From an uncultured Burkholderiales bacterium (GTDB lineage: Bacteria; Pseudomonadota; Gammaproteobacteria; Burkholderiales; Burkholderiaceae_C), in the NCBI GenBank assembly GCA_945952065.1, contig CAMFGY010000010.1:94557-158556 (forward strand): 64,000 nt of DNA. Direction: 5' to 3'. Positions 26,940-35,601 of the stretch are shown here, one piece after another (the first letter of the stretch is position 1; every line of letters starts with the position of its first letter). The translations under genes and the position numbers were made by a program. Under the pieces are notes generated by a model. The model searched no databases. It was given only the letters and a program-made list of their open reading frames with translations, and had not been told where the DNA came from.

Positions 26940-28044
26940 ATGGACATCGAACACATCAACGCCATCGGCGCCACCCTGGCCGATCTGACAGCGCGGACAG
27001 CCGCGCTAAGGGGGTATCTTTGACTACGATCGCAAAGCACTGCGCCTGAACGAGGTCAACGCCGCGCTCGAGAACCCCAACGTTTGGAATGAACCCAAGC
27101 GGGCCCAGGAACTGGGCAAAGAAAAGCGCTCGCTGGAAAACGTCGTCGAGACCATCAAACATCTCGAAACCAATCTGGCCGACAACAGCGAGCTGTACGA
27201 GATGTCCAAGGCCGAAGACGACTTCGACGGCCTGGCGGCCATTGAAGGCGACGCCGCCAAGCTGCAGGAAACCGTCGAGCAGATGGAATTCCGCCGCATG
27301 TTCAACAACCCGGCCGATCCGCTGAACTGCTTTGTGGACATCCAAGCCGGCGCCGGCGGTACCGAAGCCTGCGACTGGGCCAGCATGCTGCTGCGCCAGT
27401 ACCTGAAGTACTGCGAGCGCAAGGGCTTCACCGCCACGCTGGAAGACGAAACCGCGGGCGATGTGGCCGGCATCAAGAGCGCCACCATCAAGGTGGAAGG
27501 CGAGTACGCCTTCGGCCTGCTGCGTACCGAAACCGGCGTGCACCGCCTGGTGCGCAAGAGCCCCTTCGACAGCTCGGGCGGCCGCCACACCAGCTTTGCC
27601 TCGCTGTTCGTCTACCCGGAAATTGATGACTCGATCGAAATCGACATCAACCCGGCCGATGTGCGCACCGACACCTTCCGCGCCAGCGGCGCCGGCGGTC
27701 AGCACATCAACAAGACCGACTCGGCGGTGCGACTGACCCACATCCCGACCGGCATCGTCGTGCAATGCCAGGATGGCCGCAGCCAGCACAGCAACCGCGA
27801 TGTGGCCTGGAAGCGCCTGCGTTCGCGCCTGTACGACCATGAAATGCGCAAGCGCATGGAAGAGCAGCAAAAGCTGGAAGACACCAAGACCGATGTGGGC
27901 TGGGGCCACCAGATTCGCAGCTATGTGCTGGACCAAAGCCGCATCAAGGACTTGCGCACCAATTACGAAACCTCGGCCACACAGAAAGTCTTGGACGGCG
28001 ATCTCGACCCGTTCATCACCGAAAGCCTGAAGCAAGGCGTTTAA
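26940..28044 (+). CDS. prfB: Peptide chain release factor 2, with programmed +1 frameshift
   Basis: The first 27 codons (26940-27020) end at an in-frame TGA (27021-27023). Ribosomes slip +1 on CTT and continue from 27022 (GAC) to the TAA at 28044, giving about 367 residues. The recoding site is complete: AGGGGGTATCTTTGAC. The main frame has the RF2 domains, including the anticodon-like region and the GGQ loop ([16 protein letters not shown]), which PrmC methylates. RF2 ends translation at UGA and UAA, so the frameshift lets RF2 control its own level. The unshifted product would be only 27 residues. Confidence 0.97.
27009..27024 (+). promoter_or_regulatory. prfB programmed frameshift site
   Basis: Shine-Dalgarno-like AGGGGG (27009-27014), 3 bases, then CTT TGA C. 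This is the classical RF2 autoregulatory arrangement: the internal SD pushes the ribosome to slip when release at the in-frame TGA is slow. Confidence 0.95.
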
Positions 28045-28056
28045 AACGCCCCCATG

Positions 28057-28083
28057 ACCCCGTGCCTCGGCATGGGGTTTCTT
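28057..28083 (+). terminator. Intrinsic terminator after prfB
   Basis: ACCCCGTGC (28057-28065), loop CTCG, GCATGGGGT (28070-28078), then ttcttt. The stem has one G-T pair. Confidence 0.65.
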
Positions 28084-28119
28084 TCATTCCCCATCGATTG
28101 ACACCCAAGGATGCCCGCC

Positions 28120-30816
28120 ATGCGTGAAGGCTCTGCCACCCTGATTCGCCGCGAAGACTATGTCGCGCCTGCTTTTTGGATTCGCACTGTTGATCTGACT
28201 TTTGATCTGGACCCCGCCAAGACCCTGGTCACCGCCAAGATGCAGCTGGAGCGCAACCCCGCGGTGGCGCATGGTCCGCTGCGCTTGCATGGCGAAGAGC
28301 TGAACATCTTGCGCGTGCTGATCAATGGCGAGAGCGTGTCCTTCCGCCAAGACGGCAATGAGCTGGTGATCGACAACGCGCCCGATGCCGACTTTGCACT
28401 GGAGCTGCGCAATACCTGCGCGCCGGAGAAGAACACCGCGCTGTCGGGCCTGTACACCTCGGGCGGCAGCTTCTTCACCCAGTGCGAGGCCGAGGGCTTT
28501 CGCCGCATCACTTACTTCCTGGACCGCCCCGATGTGATGGCCGTCTACACCGTGCTGCTGCGTGCCGACAAAGCCAAGTACCCGGTGCTGCTGAGCAATG
28601 GCAATTTGCTGGAGAGCGGTGAGCTGGAGAATGGCCGCCACTTCGCCAAATGGCACGACCCCTTCCCCAAGCCGAGCTATTTGTTCGCCCTGGTGGCGGG
28701 CGACTTGGTGGCGCGTGAGCAGCGCGTGCGCACCCGCGCCGGCAAAGACCATTTGCTGCAGGTCTATGTGCGCCGCGGCGATCTGGAAAAGACCGAACAC
28801 GCGATGAACTCGCTGATCGCCTCCATGGTCTGGGACGAAGCTCGCTTCAATCTGCCGCTGGACCTGGAGCGCTTCATGGTGGTCGGCGTGTCCGACTTCA
28901 ATATGGGCGCGATGGAAAACAAGGGCCTGAATATTTTCAACACCAGCGCCCTGCTGGCTTCGGCCGCCACCGCCACCGACACCGATTTCGCCCGCATCGA
29001 GTCCATCGTTGCGCATGAGTACTTCCACAACTGGACCGGCAACCGCGTCACTTGCCGCGACTGGTTCCAGCTCTCGCTGAAAGAAGGCCTGACCGTCTTC
29101 CGCGACCAAGAGTTCAGCATGGACATGGCCGCCACGCCCAGCGCCCGCGCGGTTTGCCGCATCCAGGATGTGCGCGGCTTGCGCGCCATGCAGTTCCCCG
29201 AGGACTCCGGCGCCATGGCGCACCCGGTGCGTCCCGACAGCTATGTCGAGATCAACAACTTCTACACCGCCACGGTCTACGACAAGGGCTCGGAAGTGGT
29301 GCGCATGTACCAGACCCTGGTGGGCCGCGCCGGCTTTGAGGCGGGCATGAAGCTCTACTTCGAGCGCCATGATGGCCAGGCCGTGACCTGCGATGACTTC
29401 GCCGCCGCCATTGCCGATGCCAACCCCGGCTCAGCCTTGAGCGTGCGCCTGGACGCCTTCAAGCGCTGGTACTCGCAAGCCGGCACGCCGCGCGTGCAGG
29501 CACGCGGCAGCTACGACGCCGCCGCTCAAACCTACACCTTGACCCTGAGCCAGCACACCCCCGCCACGCCGGGCCAAGACCACAAGCTGCCGCAAGTGAT
29601 CCCAGTTGCCATGGGCCTTTTGAATGGTGAGCTTAGCGCCGAGGGTCAGGCCTTGCCATTGCAACTGCAGGGCGAAGCCGAAGCCGTGGGCGCCGACCGC
29701 GTGCTGGTACTGGACCAAGCGGAACAAAGCTTTGTCTTCATCAACGTGGCCGCGGCCCCGGTGCCCTCGCTGCTGCGCGGCTTCTCGGCCCCGGTGGTGC
29801 TGGACGATGGCCTGAGCGACGCCGAACTGCTGGTGCTGCTCAAGCACGACAGCGACGCCTTCAACCGCTGGGAAGCCGGCCAACGCCTGGCGTTGAACCG
29901 CATCCTGTCGGCCCTGCGCAGCGGCACAGCGCTGCACTTGGATGAGGCCTATCTGGACGCCATGCGTGCCGTGTTGCGCAACCCGCAGCTGGACTCGGCC
30001 TTCAAAGAATTGGCCCTGACCCTGCCGGCCGAAAGCTATATCGCCGAGCAGCTGGACTTGGTGGACCCGCAAGCCATCCACGCCGTGGTGGACGCCGCCC
30101 AAATGCAGTTGGCCCAAGCCCTGCGCGAAGACTGGATCGCGGCTTTTGAAGCCAACCAGATCAAGGGTGGCTACACCCCGGATCCGGTGTCCGCCGGCAA
30201 GCGTGCACTGGCCAATTTGGCCTTGAGCATGTTGGTGCTGGACGCCCCTCGCGTGGGCGACACCGTTTGGCCGGGCCGCGCCTACCAGCGCTTCAAGGAT
30301 GCGGGCAATATGACCGACCGCCTGGGCGCGTTGAGCGCCTTGGTGAACGCCCATGCCGAGCTGGCCGACGCCGCTTTGCAGCGCTTCTACGAGTTGTTCA
30401 AGCAAGACCCCTTGGTGGTGGACAAATGGTTTGCCTTGCAGGGCCGCACGCCCGAGCAAGACGGCAAGTCCTTCGCCCGCGTCAAGGCGCTGACCCAGCA
30501 CCCCGATTTCACGCTGAAGAACCCGAACCGCGCACGCAGCCTGATCTTCTCGCTGTGCATGTTCAACCCGGCCGCCTTCCACCGCGCGGATGCAGCGGGT
30601 TATGTGTTCTGGGCTGAGCAAGTGCTGGCACTGGACGCCATCAACCCGCAAATCGCCAGCCGACTGGCCCGGGTGATGGACCGTTGGACCACCTTGGCCG
30701 AGCCCTATCGCAGCGCCGCGCTGGAAGCGATCCGCCGCGTCGCCGCCAAGACGGATTTGTCCAACGATGTGCGTGAAGTGATCAGTCGCGCGCTGGCCAG
30801 CGTCAGCGCCGCCTGA
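28120..30816 (+). CDS. pepN: Aminopeptidase N (M1 family)
   Basis: 898 residues from the ATG at 28120, preferred over the ATG at 28111 because AAGG then sits 9 bases upstream. It matches E. coli PepN from end to end. Seen are [20 protein letters not shown], the exopeptidase motif [10 protein letters not shown], the zinc site [11 protein letters not shown] with the distant Glu in KEGLTVF, and the C-terminal helical domain with NPNRARSLI. It is a cytosolic broad-specificity zinc aminopeptidase in peptide turnover. It lies in the same direction as prfB and fbp, but is separated from prfB by a terminator. Confidence 0.97.
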   Translation: MREGSATLIRREDYVAPAFWIRTVDLTFDLDPAKTLVTAKMQLERNPAVAHGPLRLHGEELNILRVLINGESVSFRQDGNELVIDNAPDADFALELRNTCAPEKNTALSGLYTSGGSFFTQCEAEGFRRITYFLDRPDVMAVYTVLLRADKAKYPVLLSNGNLLESGELENGRHFAKWHDPFPKPSYLFALVAGDLVAREQRVRTRAGKDHLLQVYVRRGDLEKTEHAMNSLIASMVWDEARFNLPLDLERFMVVGVSDFNMGAMENKGLNIFNTSALLASAATATDTDFARIESIVAHEYFHNWTGNRVTCRDWFQLSLKEGLTVFRDQEFSMDMAATPSARAVCRIQDVRGLRAMQFPEDSGAMAHPVRPDSYVEINNFYTATVYDKGSEVVRMYQTLVGRAGFEAGMKLYFERHDGQAVTCDDFAAAIADANPGSALSVRLDAFKRWYSQAGTPRVQARGSYDAAAQTYTLTLSQHTPATPGQDHKLPQVIPVAMGLLNGELSAEGQALPLQLQGEAEAVGADRVLVLDQAEQSFVFINVAAAPVPSLLRGFSAPVVLDDGLSDAELLVLLKHDSDAFNRWEAGQRLALNRILSALRSGTALHLDEAYLDAMRAVLRNPQLDSAFKELALTLPAESYIAEQLDLVDPQAIHAVVDAAQMQLAQALREDWIAAFEANQIKGGYTPDPVSAGKRALANLALSMLVLDAPRVGDTVWPGRAYQRFKDAGNMTDRLGALSALVNAHAELADAALQRFYELFKQDPLVVDKWFALQGRTPEQDGKSFARVKALTQHPDFTLKNPNRARSLIFSLCMFNPAAFHRADAAGYVFWAEQVLALDAINPQIASRLARVMDRWTTLAEPYRSAALEAIRRVAAKTDLSNDVREVISRALASVSAA

Positions 30817-30866
30817 GTCGCCCAGGCGGCTTGGCACCCCGTTTTCTAACTTCAAACTTCAGCACC

Positions 30867-31880
30867 ATGACACGACGTATCAGCCTGACCCAGTACCTGA
30901 TCGAGCAACAGCGCCAGCACGGCGCGATTCCGCAAGAATTGCGGCTCTTGATCGAAGTGGTGGCGCGCGCCTGCAAGCGCATCGCCATCAGCGTCAACAA
31001 GGGCGCACTCGGCGAAGTGCTGGGCTCCGCCGGCAGCGAGAACGTGCAAGGCGAGGTGCAGAAGAAACTCGACATCATCGCCAACGAGGTGTTGATCGAA
31101 GCGAATGAATGGGGTGGCCATTTGGCGGCCATGGCCTCGGAAGAAATGGAAGGCATCTATCTGGTGCCGAACCGCTTCCCCAAGGGCGAATACCTGCTGA
31201 TGTTCGACCCGCTGGACGGCTCGTCCAACATCGACGTGAATGTCTCGATCGGCACCATCTTCTCGGTGCTGAAAAAAGCGGAGGGCAGCAAGGGTGTTTC
31301 GGAAGAAGACTTTCTGCAGCCCGGCTCGGCCCAGGCCGCCGCCGGCTACTGCGTCTACGGCCCACAGACCACGCTGGTGCTGACCTTCGGCCAGGGCGTG
31401 GCCATGTTCACGCTGGACCGCGAGCAAGGCTCTTTCGTGCTGACCTCGGATGAAGTCAAGATCCCGGAAGACACCAAAGAGTTCGCCATCAATATGTCGA
31501 ATATGCGCCACTGGGATACACCCATGCAGCGCTATGTGGAGGAATGCCTGGCCGGCACCACCGGCCCGCGCGGCAAAGACTTCAATATGCGCTGGATCGC
31601 CTCCATGGTGGCCGATGTGCACCGCATCCTGACCCGTGGCGGCGTCTTCATGTACCCCTGGGACAAGCGCGAGCCGAACAAGGCCGGCAAGCTGCGCCTG
31701 ATGTATGAGGCCAACCCCATGGCCTTCTTGGTCGAGCAAGCAGGTGGTGCCGCCACCAATGCCAAGCAGCGCATCCTGGACCTGCAACCCACGCAATTGC
31801 ATGAGCGCGTCTCGGTGGTCTTGGGCTCGAAGAACGAAGTCGAACGCGTGACGGCCTATCACCTAGAAGCCAGCCGTTAA
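30867..31880 (+). CDS. fbp: Fructose-1,6-bisphosphatase class 1
   Basis: 337 residues from the ATG at 30867. It has the metal and substrate motifs [38 protein letters not shown], the FBPase signature in the segment with [20 protein letters not shown], and [10 protein letters not shown]. It dephosphorylates fructose-1,6-bisphosphate in gluconeogenesis. It lies 50 bp after pepN and may share its transcript. The tRNA-Thr promoter lies just behind its stop. Confidence 0.97.
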   Translation: MTRRISLTQYLIEQQRQHGAIPQELRLLIEVVARACKRIAISVNKGALGEVLGSAGSENVQGEVQKKLDIIANEVLIEANEWGGHLAAMASEEMEGIYLVPNRFPKGEYLLMFDPLDGSSNIDVNVSIGTIFSVLKKAEGSKGVSEEDFLQPGSAQAAAGYCVYGPQTTLVLTFGQGVAMFTLDREQGSFVLTSDEVKIPEDTKEFAINMSNMRHWDTPMQRYVEECLAGTTGPRGKDFNMRWIASMVADVHRILTRGGVFMYPWDKREPNKAGKLRLMYEANPMAFLVEQAGGAATNAKQRILDLQPTQLHERVSVVLGSKNEVERVTAYHLEASR

Positions 31881-31887
31881 GTTCCGC

Positions 31888-31893
31888 TATAAT
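31888..31893 (+). promoter_or_regulatory. -10 element of tRNA-Thr
   Basis: Perfect TATAAT 12 bases before the mature tRNA start. The -35 would lie inside the end of fbp and is weak. Confidence 0.55.
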
Positions 31894-31905
31894 CTTGCGC
31901 TTGTC

Positions 31906-31981
31906 GCCGGTGTAGCTCAGTCGGTAGAGCAGCTCATTCGTAATGAGAAGGTCGGGTGTTCGATTCATCTCTCCGGCACCA
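31906..31981 (+). tRNA. tRNA-Thr (CGT)
   Basis: 76-nt cloverleaf. The acceptor GCCGGTG pairs with CTCCGGC with one T-T mismatch. The D-loop AGCTCAGTCGGTAGAGC, anticodon loop TTCGTAA (anticodon CGT, reads ACG) and T-arm GGGTG TTCGATT CATCT are present. CCA is encoded. Its own promoter and terminator flank it. Confidence 0.95.
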
Positions 31982-31986
31982 AAATA

Positions 31987-32027
31987 AAAAAAAGCCCAGC
32001 AGACTGCGGTCGGTTGGGCTTTTTTTC
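31987..32027 (+). terminator. Terminator after tRNA-Thr
   Basis: A-rich AAAAAAAGCCCA (31987-31998) pairs with TGGGCTTTTTTT (32015-32026), a strong intrinsic terminator. Confidence 0.85.
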
Positions 32028-32069
32028 GACCTCCTCGTTTTGAACCTCAACGCAGCCAAGGCCTCGCCC

Positions 32070-32477
32070 ATGCGCAAAGCGCTCGTTTGCCTCTTCACCG
32101 CCGACACCGCCCAAGCCTTGTGGCGCTGGCTTTTGCTGGTGTTGATCTTTGCCATCAGCTGGCTGGCTTTGAGCCCGAATCCGCCTCAAGTGATGAGCAC
32201 GGGCTGGGACAAATCCAACCACATGCTGGCCTTTGGGACCCTGGCTTTTTGCGGCCACTGGGGATGGCGTCAGCGCATTGAACGGGAGCTCTGGCTCCCC
32301 CTGGCTCTGCTGGGTTTTGGGGGCGTGATTGAGTTGCTGCAATTGCATGTGCCCGGCCGCAGCGGCGAGTGGGCCGATATGCTGGCTGACAGCGTCGGCA
32401 TCCTTGCCGGCATGTTGATGGCCAAGCTGGCGCTGATCCTCCTGTGCCGCATCCAAGCGGGCCCTGACAAGCGCTGA
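32070..32477 (+). CDS. VanZ-like membrane protein
   Basis: 135 residues from the ATG at 32070. The open frame further upstream runs through the tRNA terminator and is rejected. Four hydrophobic segments are seen. The VanZ-like signature is DKSNHMLAFGTLAF in the middle and ELLQLHVPGRSGEWADMLADSVG in the second half. Family members are small integral membrane proteins of unclear role. VanZ itself gives low teicoplanin resistance, which should not be assumed here. Confidence 0.82.
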   Translation: MRKALVCLFTADTAQALWRWLLLVLIFAISWLALSPNPPQVMSTGWDKSNHMLAFGTLAFCGHWGWRQRIERELWLPLALLGFGGVIELLQLHVPGRSGEWADMLADSVGILAGMLMAKLALILLCRIQAGPDKR

Positions 32478-32590
32478 GCTTGCGGGCCCTGAGACCGAGG
32501 CCAGCTGTCACCAAGGCTTCATGCAAGTCAGCAATGCTGCGCTTGCGGCATATCGCCGCGCCCTTAGCTCAGCACCAGGAAGCACAGGCC

Positions 32591-32878
32591 ATGAACCCAA
32601 ACCAAGAGGCGCTGGACCGCAGCGCTAATGCCGAGTTCGAAGAAGAGTTCTTCGACGAGGACAGCGAGACCGTGGGAGACCTCCACCGCATCGCTGCGCA
32701 ACACTTCAACGCCGCGGCCGAGCACCATCGCGCTGCAGCGGCGGCCGACGATGCCGGAGATGTGGAGGCCCTGGCCCGCCATGCTTACTTGGCGTATCGC
32801 CACCAGCTCAATGCGGTGCAATATGCCGAGATCGCCGCGCTCGACAACGAGGCCTTGGAGTCGGAATTGCTCGGTTGA
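32591..32878 (+). CDS. Small acidic His/Ala-rich protein, unrecognised
   Basis: 95 residues from the ATG at 32591 with AGGA about 10 bases upstream. An acidic start (EFEEEFFDEDSETVGDL) is followed by an amphipathic helical part with repeated His and Ala (HFNAAAEHHRAAAAADDAG), then HAYLAYRHQLNA. It looks like a soluble helical-hairpin protein. No known domain is recognised, and there are no co-directional neighbours close enough to suggest a role. Confidence 0.55.
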   Translation: MNPNQEALDRSANAEFEEEFFDEDSETVGDLHRIAAQHFNAAAEHHRAAAAADDAGDVEALARHAYLAYRHQLNAVQYAEIAALDNEALESELLG

Positions 32879-32934
32879 ATCACGACAGAGCAAGCGGCTG
32901 AGCAACTCACTGCACGCCCGTTCGGCGCCCGCAA

Positions 32935-33200
32935 GAAAAAACCTGCAAACCGACCCGCATTGGCGTTTGAGTCGGCTTGCAGGGAACGAGGAATTTCAAA
33001 TGAAGGCGGTACCCAGAGCCCCTGGGCATCGCTTTGCTTAGGCGCTGCAAGCGCTCTTTGGCTTTCATCCGCGCGCAAACCCTGCAAAGCCTCCGGCTTG
33101 AAGCCCTCATCTGCGCTCCAAGCTGCGGCCACCAAAATTTGCAGCAGACGAACCATAGATGTACCCGCCATGTAACACAAGCCGAGGCCCCGGCCACAAA
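32935..33200 (-). ncRNA. Candidate minus-strand small RNA or gene remnant, upstream limit unknown
   Basis: A minus-strand intrinsic terminator is clear. CCTGCAAGCCGAC and GTCGGTTTGCAGG (on + at 32971-32983 and 32942-32954) form a 13-bp stem with one G-U pair that exists only in a minus-strand RNA. TTTTTTC follows. Both long minus-strand frames over this area read straight through the terminator, so neither is a convincing gene. A short RNA or a decayed gene is more likely. The 5' end is a guess. Confidence 0.35.
32942..32983 (-). terminator. Minus-strand intrinsic terminator
   Basis: 13-bp imperfect stem with a 16-base loop. The poly-T tract lies at 32935-32941 on the minus strand. No annotated minus-strand gene ends here. 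Confidence 0.6.
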
Positions 33201-33563
33201 ACCCGACAGCCTCTAGGGCTTGAAAAAGCTAACGCTCCAATCACGCAGAATGCGGGATTTCAAGGCGAGAAGGGCCTGCGCCCTTGTGGGTGACTGCAAG
33301 CGCTTTGGCCCAGGTATCGCCCAGAAGCCTGGCACGCGTGTTACCTTTTATTACATGGGCTGCCGGGCGCAAACCCCGACAGCATCGGCACTTGAGCGGA
33401 TTCAAGTCCATTTGCCCAGCGAAACCCCCAATCGCCAAGCCGGCTTGTGGCTCCGAGAATTGTCACAACAGCGCTAGCGCAACCGCCCGTGACTTACACA
33501 ACATCACCGAAGTCCAACAGTTCATTGACTTGCACCGCGCCAGCGCAAGGCAAGATTCAACGC
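33201..33563. other. Upstream region of the sugar-binding protein gene
   Basis: No gene is recognised in about 360 bp. It holds several short palindromes, including GCGCTAGCGC at about 33470 and an A/T-rich GTGTTACCTTTTATTACA at about 33339. It is likely the promoter region of the binding protein-two-component operon. Confidence 0.3.
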
Positions 33564-34874
33564 ATGTGTGCGCTCGCCCTGTTTCCACTCGCTGCCGCCC
33601 TCGCAACACCAGGGATTGCAGCGCCGTCCGCGACAAGTGGCGACGCCAGCAATGAGCTCAATGTGCTGCATTGGTGGACCTCCGCCAGCGAGCGCGCAGC
33701 GGCTGACCATGTGGCGGCACGCATGGCCGAAGTCGGCCTGCGCTGGGTAGACGGCGCGGTGGCGGGCGGCGGTGGCGGCGCGGCCATCAAGGTCTTGAAC
33801 GAACGCACCCTGCGCCGCATGGCGCCCAAGGTGGCACAGCTCAATGGCCAGTCGATGAGCGAATGGGCAGACATGGGCTTGCTGCTGGATTTGGACAATG
33901 TGGCGCAGCGCCGCAATTGGTCACGCACCATGTTCCCGCAAGTGATGGCCCAGCTGACGGTGCGCGACCATGTGGTGGCGGCACCGCTGGGCATCCACCG
34001 CATCAACAACCTCTATTTGAACAAGGCCGTTTTCAAGCAGCACAAGATCGAGTTGCCCAGCGACTGGGCGGGCTTGGAGCGCGCCGCCCAGGCCTTGCGG
34101 GCTGCCGGCGTCACTCCGGTCGCCTTCAGCGACGAGCCCTGGCAAGTGGCCACGGTGTTTGAAGCCCTGCTCTTGGGCGAGGCCGGGCCTGCCTTGTACC
34201 GGCGCATGATGGTGCAGCGCGAGTTGCAAGCTTTTGATGACCCCGCCCTGGAGCGCAGCTTCAAGCGCCTGCGCGACTGGCGCAATATGGCAACCGGCCC
34301 TGCCGGCACCAGCCAGAATGGGGCACCGCGTGAGCGCCCCTGGACCGAGTTGGTGGCTGACTTTGCCGCCGGTCGCTCGGCCATGTTGATCACCGGCGAC
34401 TGGGCGCGCGGCGAACTCGGCACCTTGGGCCTGGAAGGCGGCCGCGACTTCGAATGCAAGGCCGTGCCCGGCACCGCCCAGGCCCACCTCTACAGCATCG
34501 ACACCCTGGCCATGCTGGCGGGCAATTTGAGCTCACAAGCCGAACAAGAAAAAATGGCCGAGCTGCTGGGCAGCGCCGCCCTGCAGCTGGGCTACAACCG
34601 CATCAAGGGCTCGGTGCCGGTGCGCCGCGATGTGCCGGTGGATGAGTTGGACCTCTGCGCCCAGCAGTCCTTCAAACTGTTCGCCAACCCCAACACCCCA
34701 CGCGTGCCCAGCCTGGTGCACCGCATGGCCTTTGAAGAAGTCGGCAAAAACGCCGTCATTGAAACCGTTCATCGTTTTGCGCTGGACCCCAATCAAACGC
34801 CGGCCGCTGCGCAGCGCAAGCTGCAAGGCCTGTTACGAGCGCTGGGGCCCAAGTCCGTGAAAGCTGCCTCTTGA
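33564..34874 (+). CDS. Periplasmic sugar-binding protein (glucose/GtsA-like)
   Basis: 436 residues from the ATG at 33564. A Sec signal peptide without lipobox (MCALALFPLAAALATPGIAA) is followed by NVLHWWTSASERAAADHVA, the usual opening of family-1 sugar-binding proteins of the glucose/mannose type. VAGGGGGAAIKVL, SEWADMGLLLDLDNVA and APLGIHRINNLYLNK follow. It binds a sugar in the periplasm. Unusually, no ABC permease or ATPase genes follow. Ten bases downstream starts a two-component pair, as near the Pseudomonas gts/gltR loci, so it may serve in sensing. A transporter elsewhere could also use it. Confidence 0.85.
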   Translation: MCALALFPLAAALATPGIAAPSATSGDASNELNVLHWWTSASERAAADHVAARMAEVGLRWVDGAVAGGGGGAAIKVLNERTLRRMAPKVAQLNGQSMSEWADMGLLLDLDNVAQRRNWSRTMFPQVMAQLTVRDHVVAAPLGIHRINNLYLNKAVFKQHKIELPSDWAGLERAAQALRAAGVTPVAFSDEPWQVATVFEALLLGEAGPALYRRMMVQRELQAFDDPALERSFKRLRDWRNMATGPAGTSQNGAPRERPWTELVADFAAGRSAMLITGDWARGELGTLGLEGGRDFECKAVPGTAQAHLYSIDTLAMLAGNLSSQAEQEKMAELLGSAALQLGYNRIKGSVPVRRDVPVDELDLCAQQSFKLFANPNTPRVPSLVHRMAFEEVGKNAVIETVHRFALDPNQTPAAAQRKLQGLLRALGPKSVKAAS

Positions 34875-34884
34875 AAGCCCTGGC

Positions 34885-35601
34885 ATGACCCGCACCATCT
34901 TGCTCGTCGACGACGACCAAAAGATCCGCACCCTGCTGAAGACCTACCTGGAGAAAAACCAATACGAGGTGCGCTTGGCGCATGACGGCGCCAGCTTTTT
35001 GGCGGAGTTCGAACGCTTCCGCGACGAAATCAGTCTGTGCATTTTGGACGTCATGTTGCCCGACACCGAGGGCTTTGCGCTGTGCCAATCGGTGCGTCGG
35101 CGTTCTGATGTGCCGGTCATCATGCTGACCGCCAGCGCCGAAGAAACTGACCGCATCGTCGGCCTAGAGTTGGGCGCAGACGACTACATCGGCAAGCCCT
35201 TCAACCCGCGCGAACTGCTGGCGCGCATCAAGGCCATCCACCGCCGCTCCGGCCAAGACCGCAGCCACACACCGCGCTATTTCCGCTTCAACGGTTTTTG
35301 CCTGGATGTCTTGGAGCGCAGCCTGATCGACCCGGATGGCGCCGTGTCCGCCCTCTCCGGCATGGACTTTCAGTTGCTCAAACTGCTGGTGGAGCACCCC
35401 GGCGAGGTGCTGGACCGCAGCCGCTTGGCCGAAGTCACGCGCGGCCGCGATCTCGGCCCGCTGGACCGCTCGCTCGATGTGCAGGTCAGCCGCCTGCGCC
35501 AGCGTTTGCAAGATGACGGCAAGCAACCTGCCCTGATCAAAACCGTGCGCGGTTCGGGTTATGTCTTTGCCACCACGGTCAGCGCCGGGCACACGCTCTG
35601 A
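34885..35601 (+). CDS. OmpR-family response regulator (GltR-like context)
   Basis: 238 residues. The receiver domain has acidic residues in LVDDDQKIR, the phospho-acceptor in CILDVMLPD, the Thr in MLTASAEE and the Lys in IGKPFNPREL. A winged-helix C-terminal domain ends VSRLRQRLQDDGKQPALIK and TVRGSGYVFA. It should be phosphorylated by the kinase that follows, whose ATG overlaps its stop by one base. Placement behind a glucose-type binding protein suggests control of sugar uptake or catabolism. Confidence 0.93.
   Translation: MTRTILLVDDDQKIRTLLKTYLEKNQYEVRLAHDGASFLAEFERFRDEISLCILDVMLPDTEGFALCQSVRRRSDVPVIMLTASAEETDRIVGLELGADDYIGKPFNPRELLARIKAIHRRSGQDRSHTPRYFRFNGFCLDVLERSLIDPDGAVSALSGMDFQLLKLLVEHPGEVLDRSRLAEVTRGRDLGPLDRSLDVQVSRLRQRLQDDGKQPALIKTVRGSGYVFATTVSAGHTL

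Noticed and set aside
26940..27023. prfB as a pseudogene with a premature stop
   Set aside because: The stop is part of the classical programmed frameshift site, with the internal SD and CTT-TGA-C intact.
32785..33197. Two minus-strand frames over the candidate small RNA
   Set aside because: Both read through a strong minus-strand terminator and into the neighbouring small gene. No domain is recognised.
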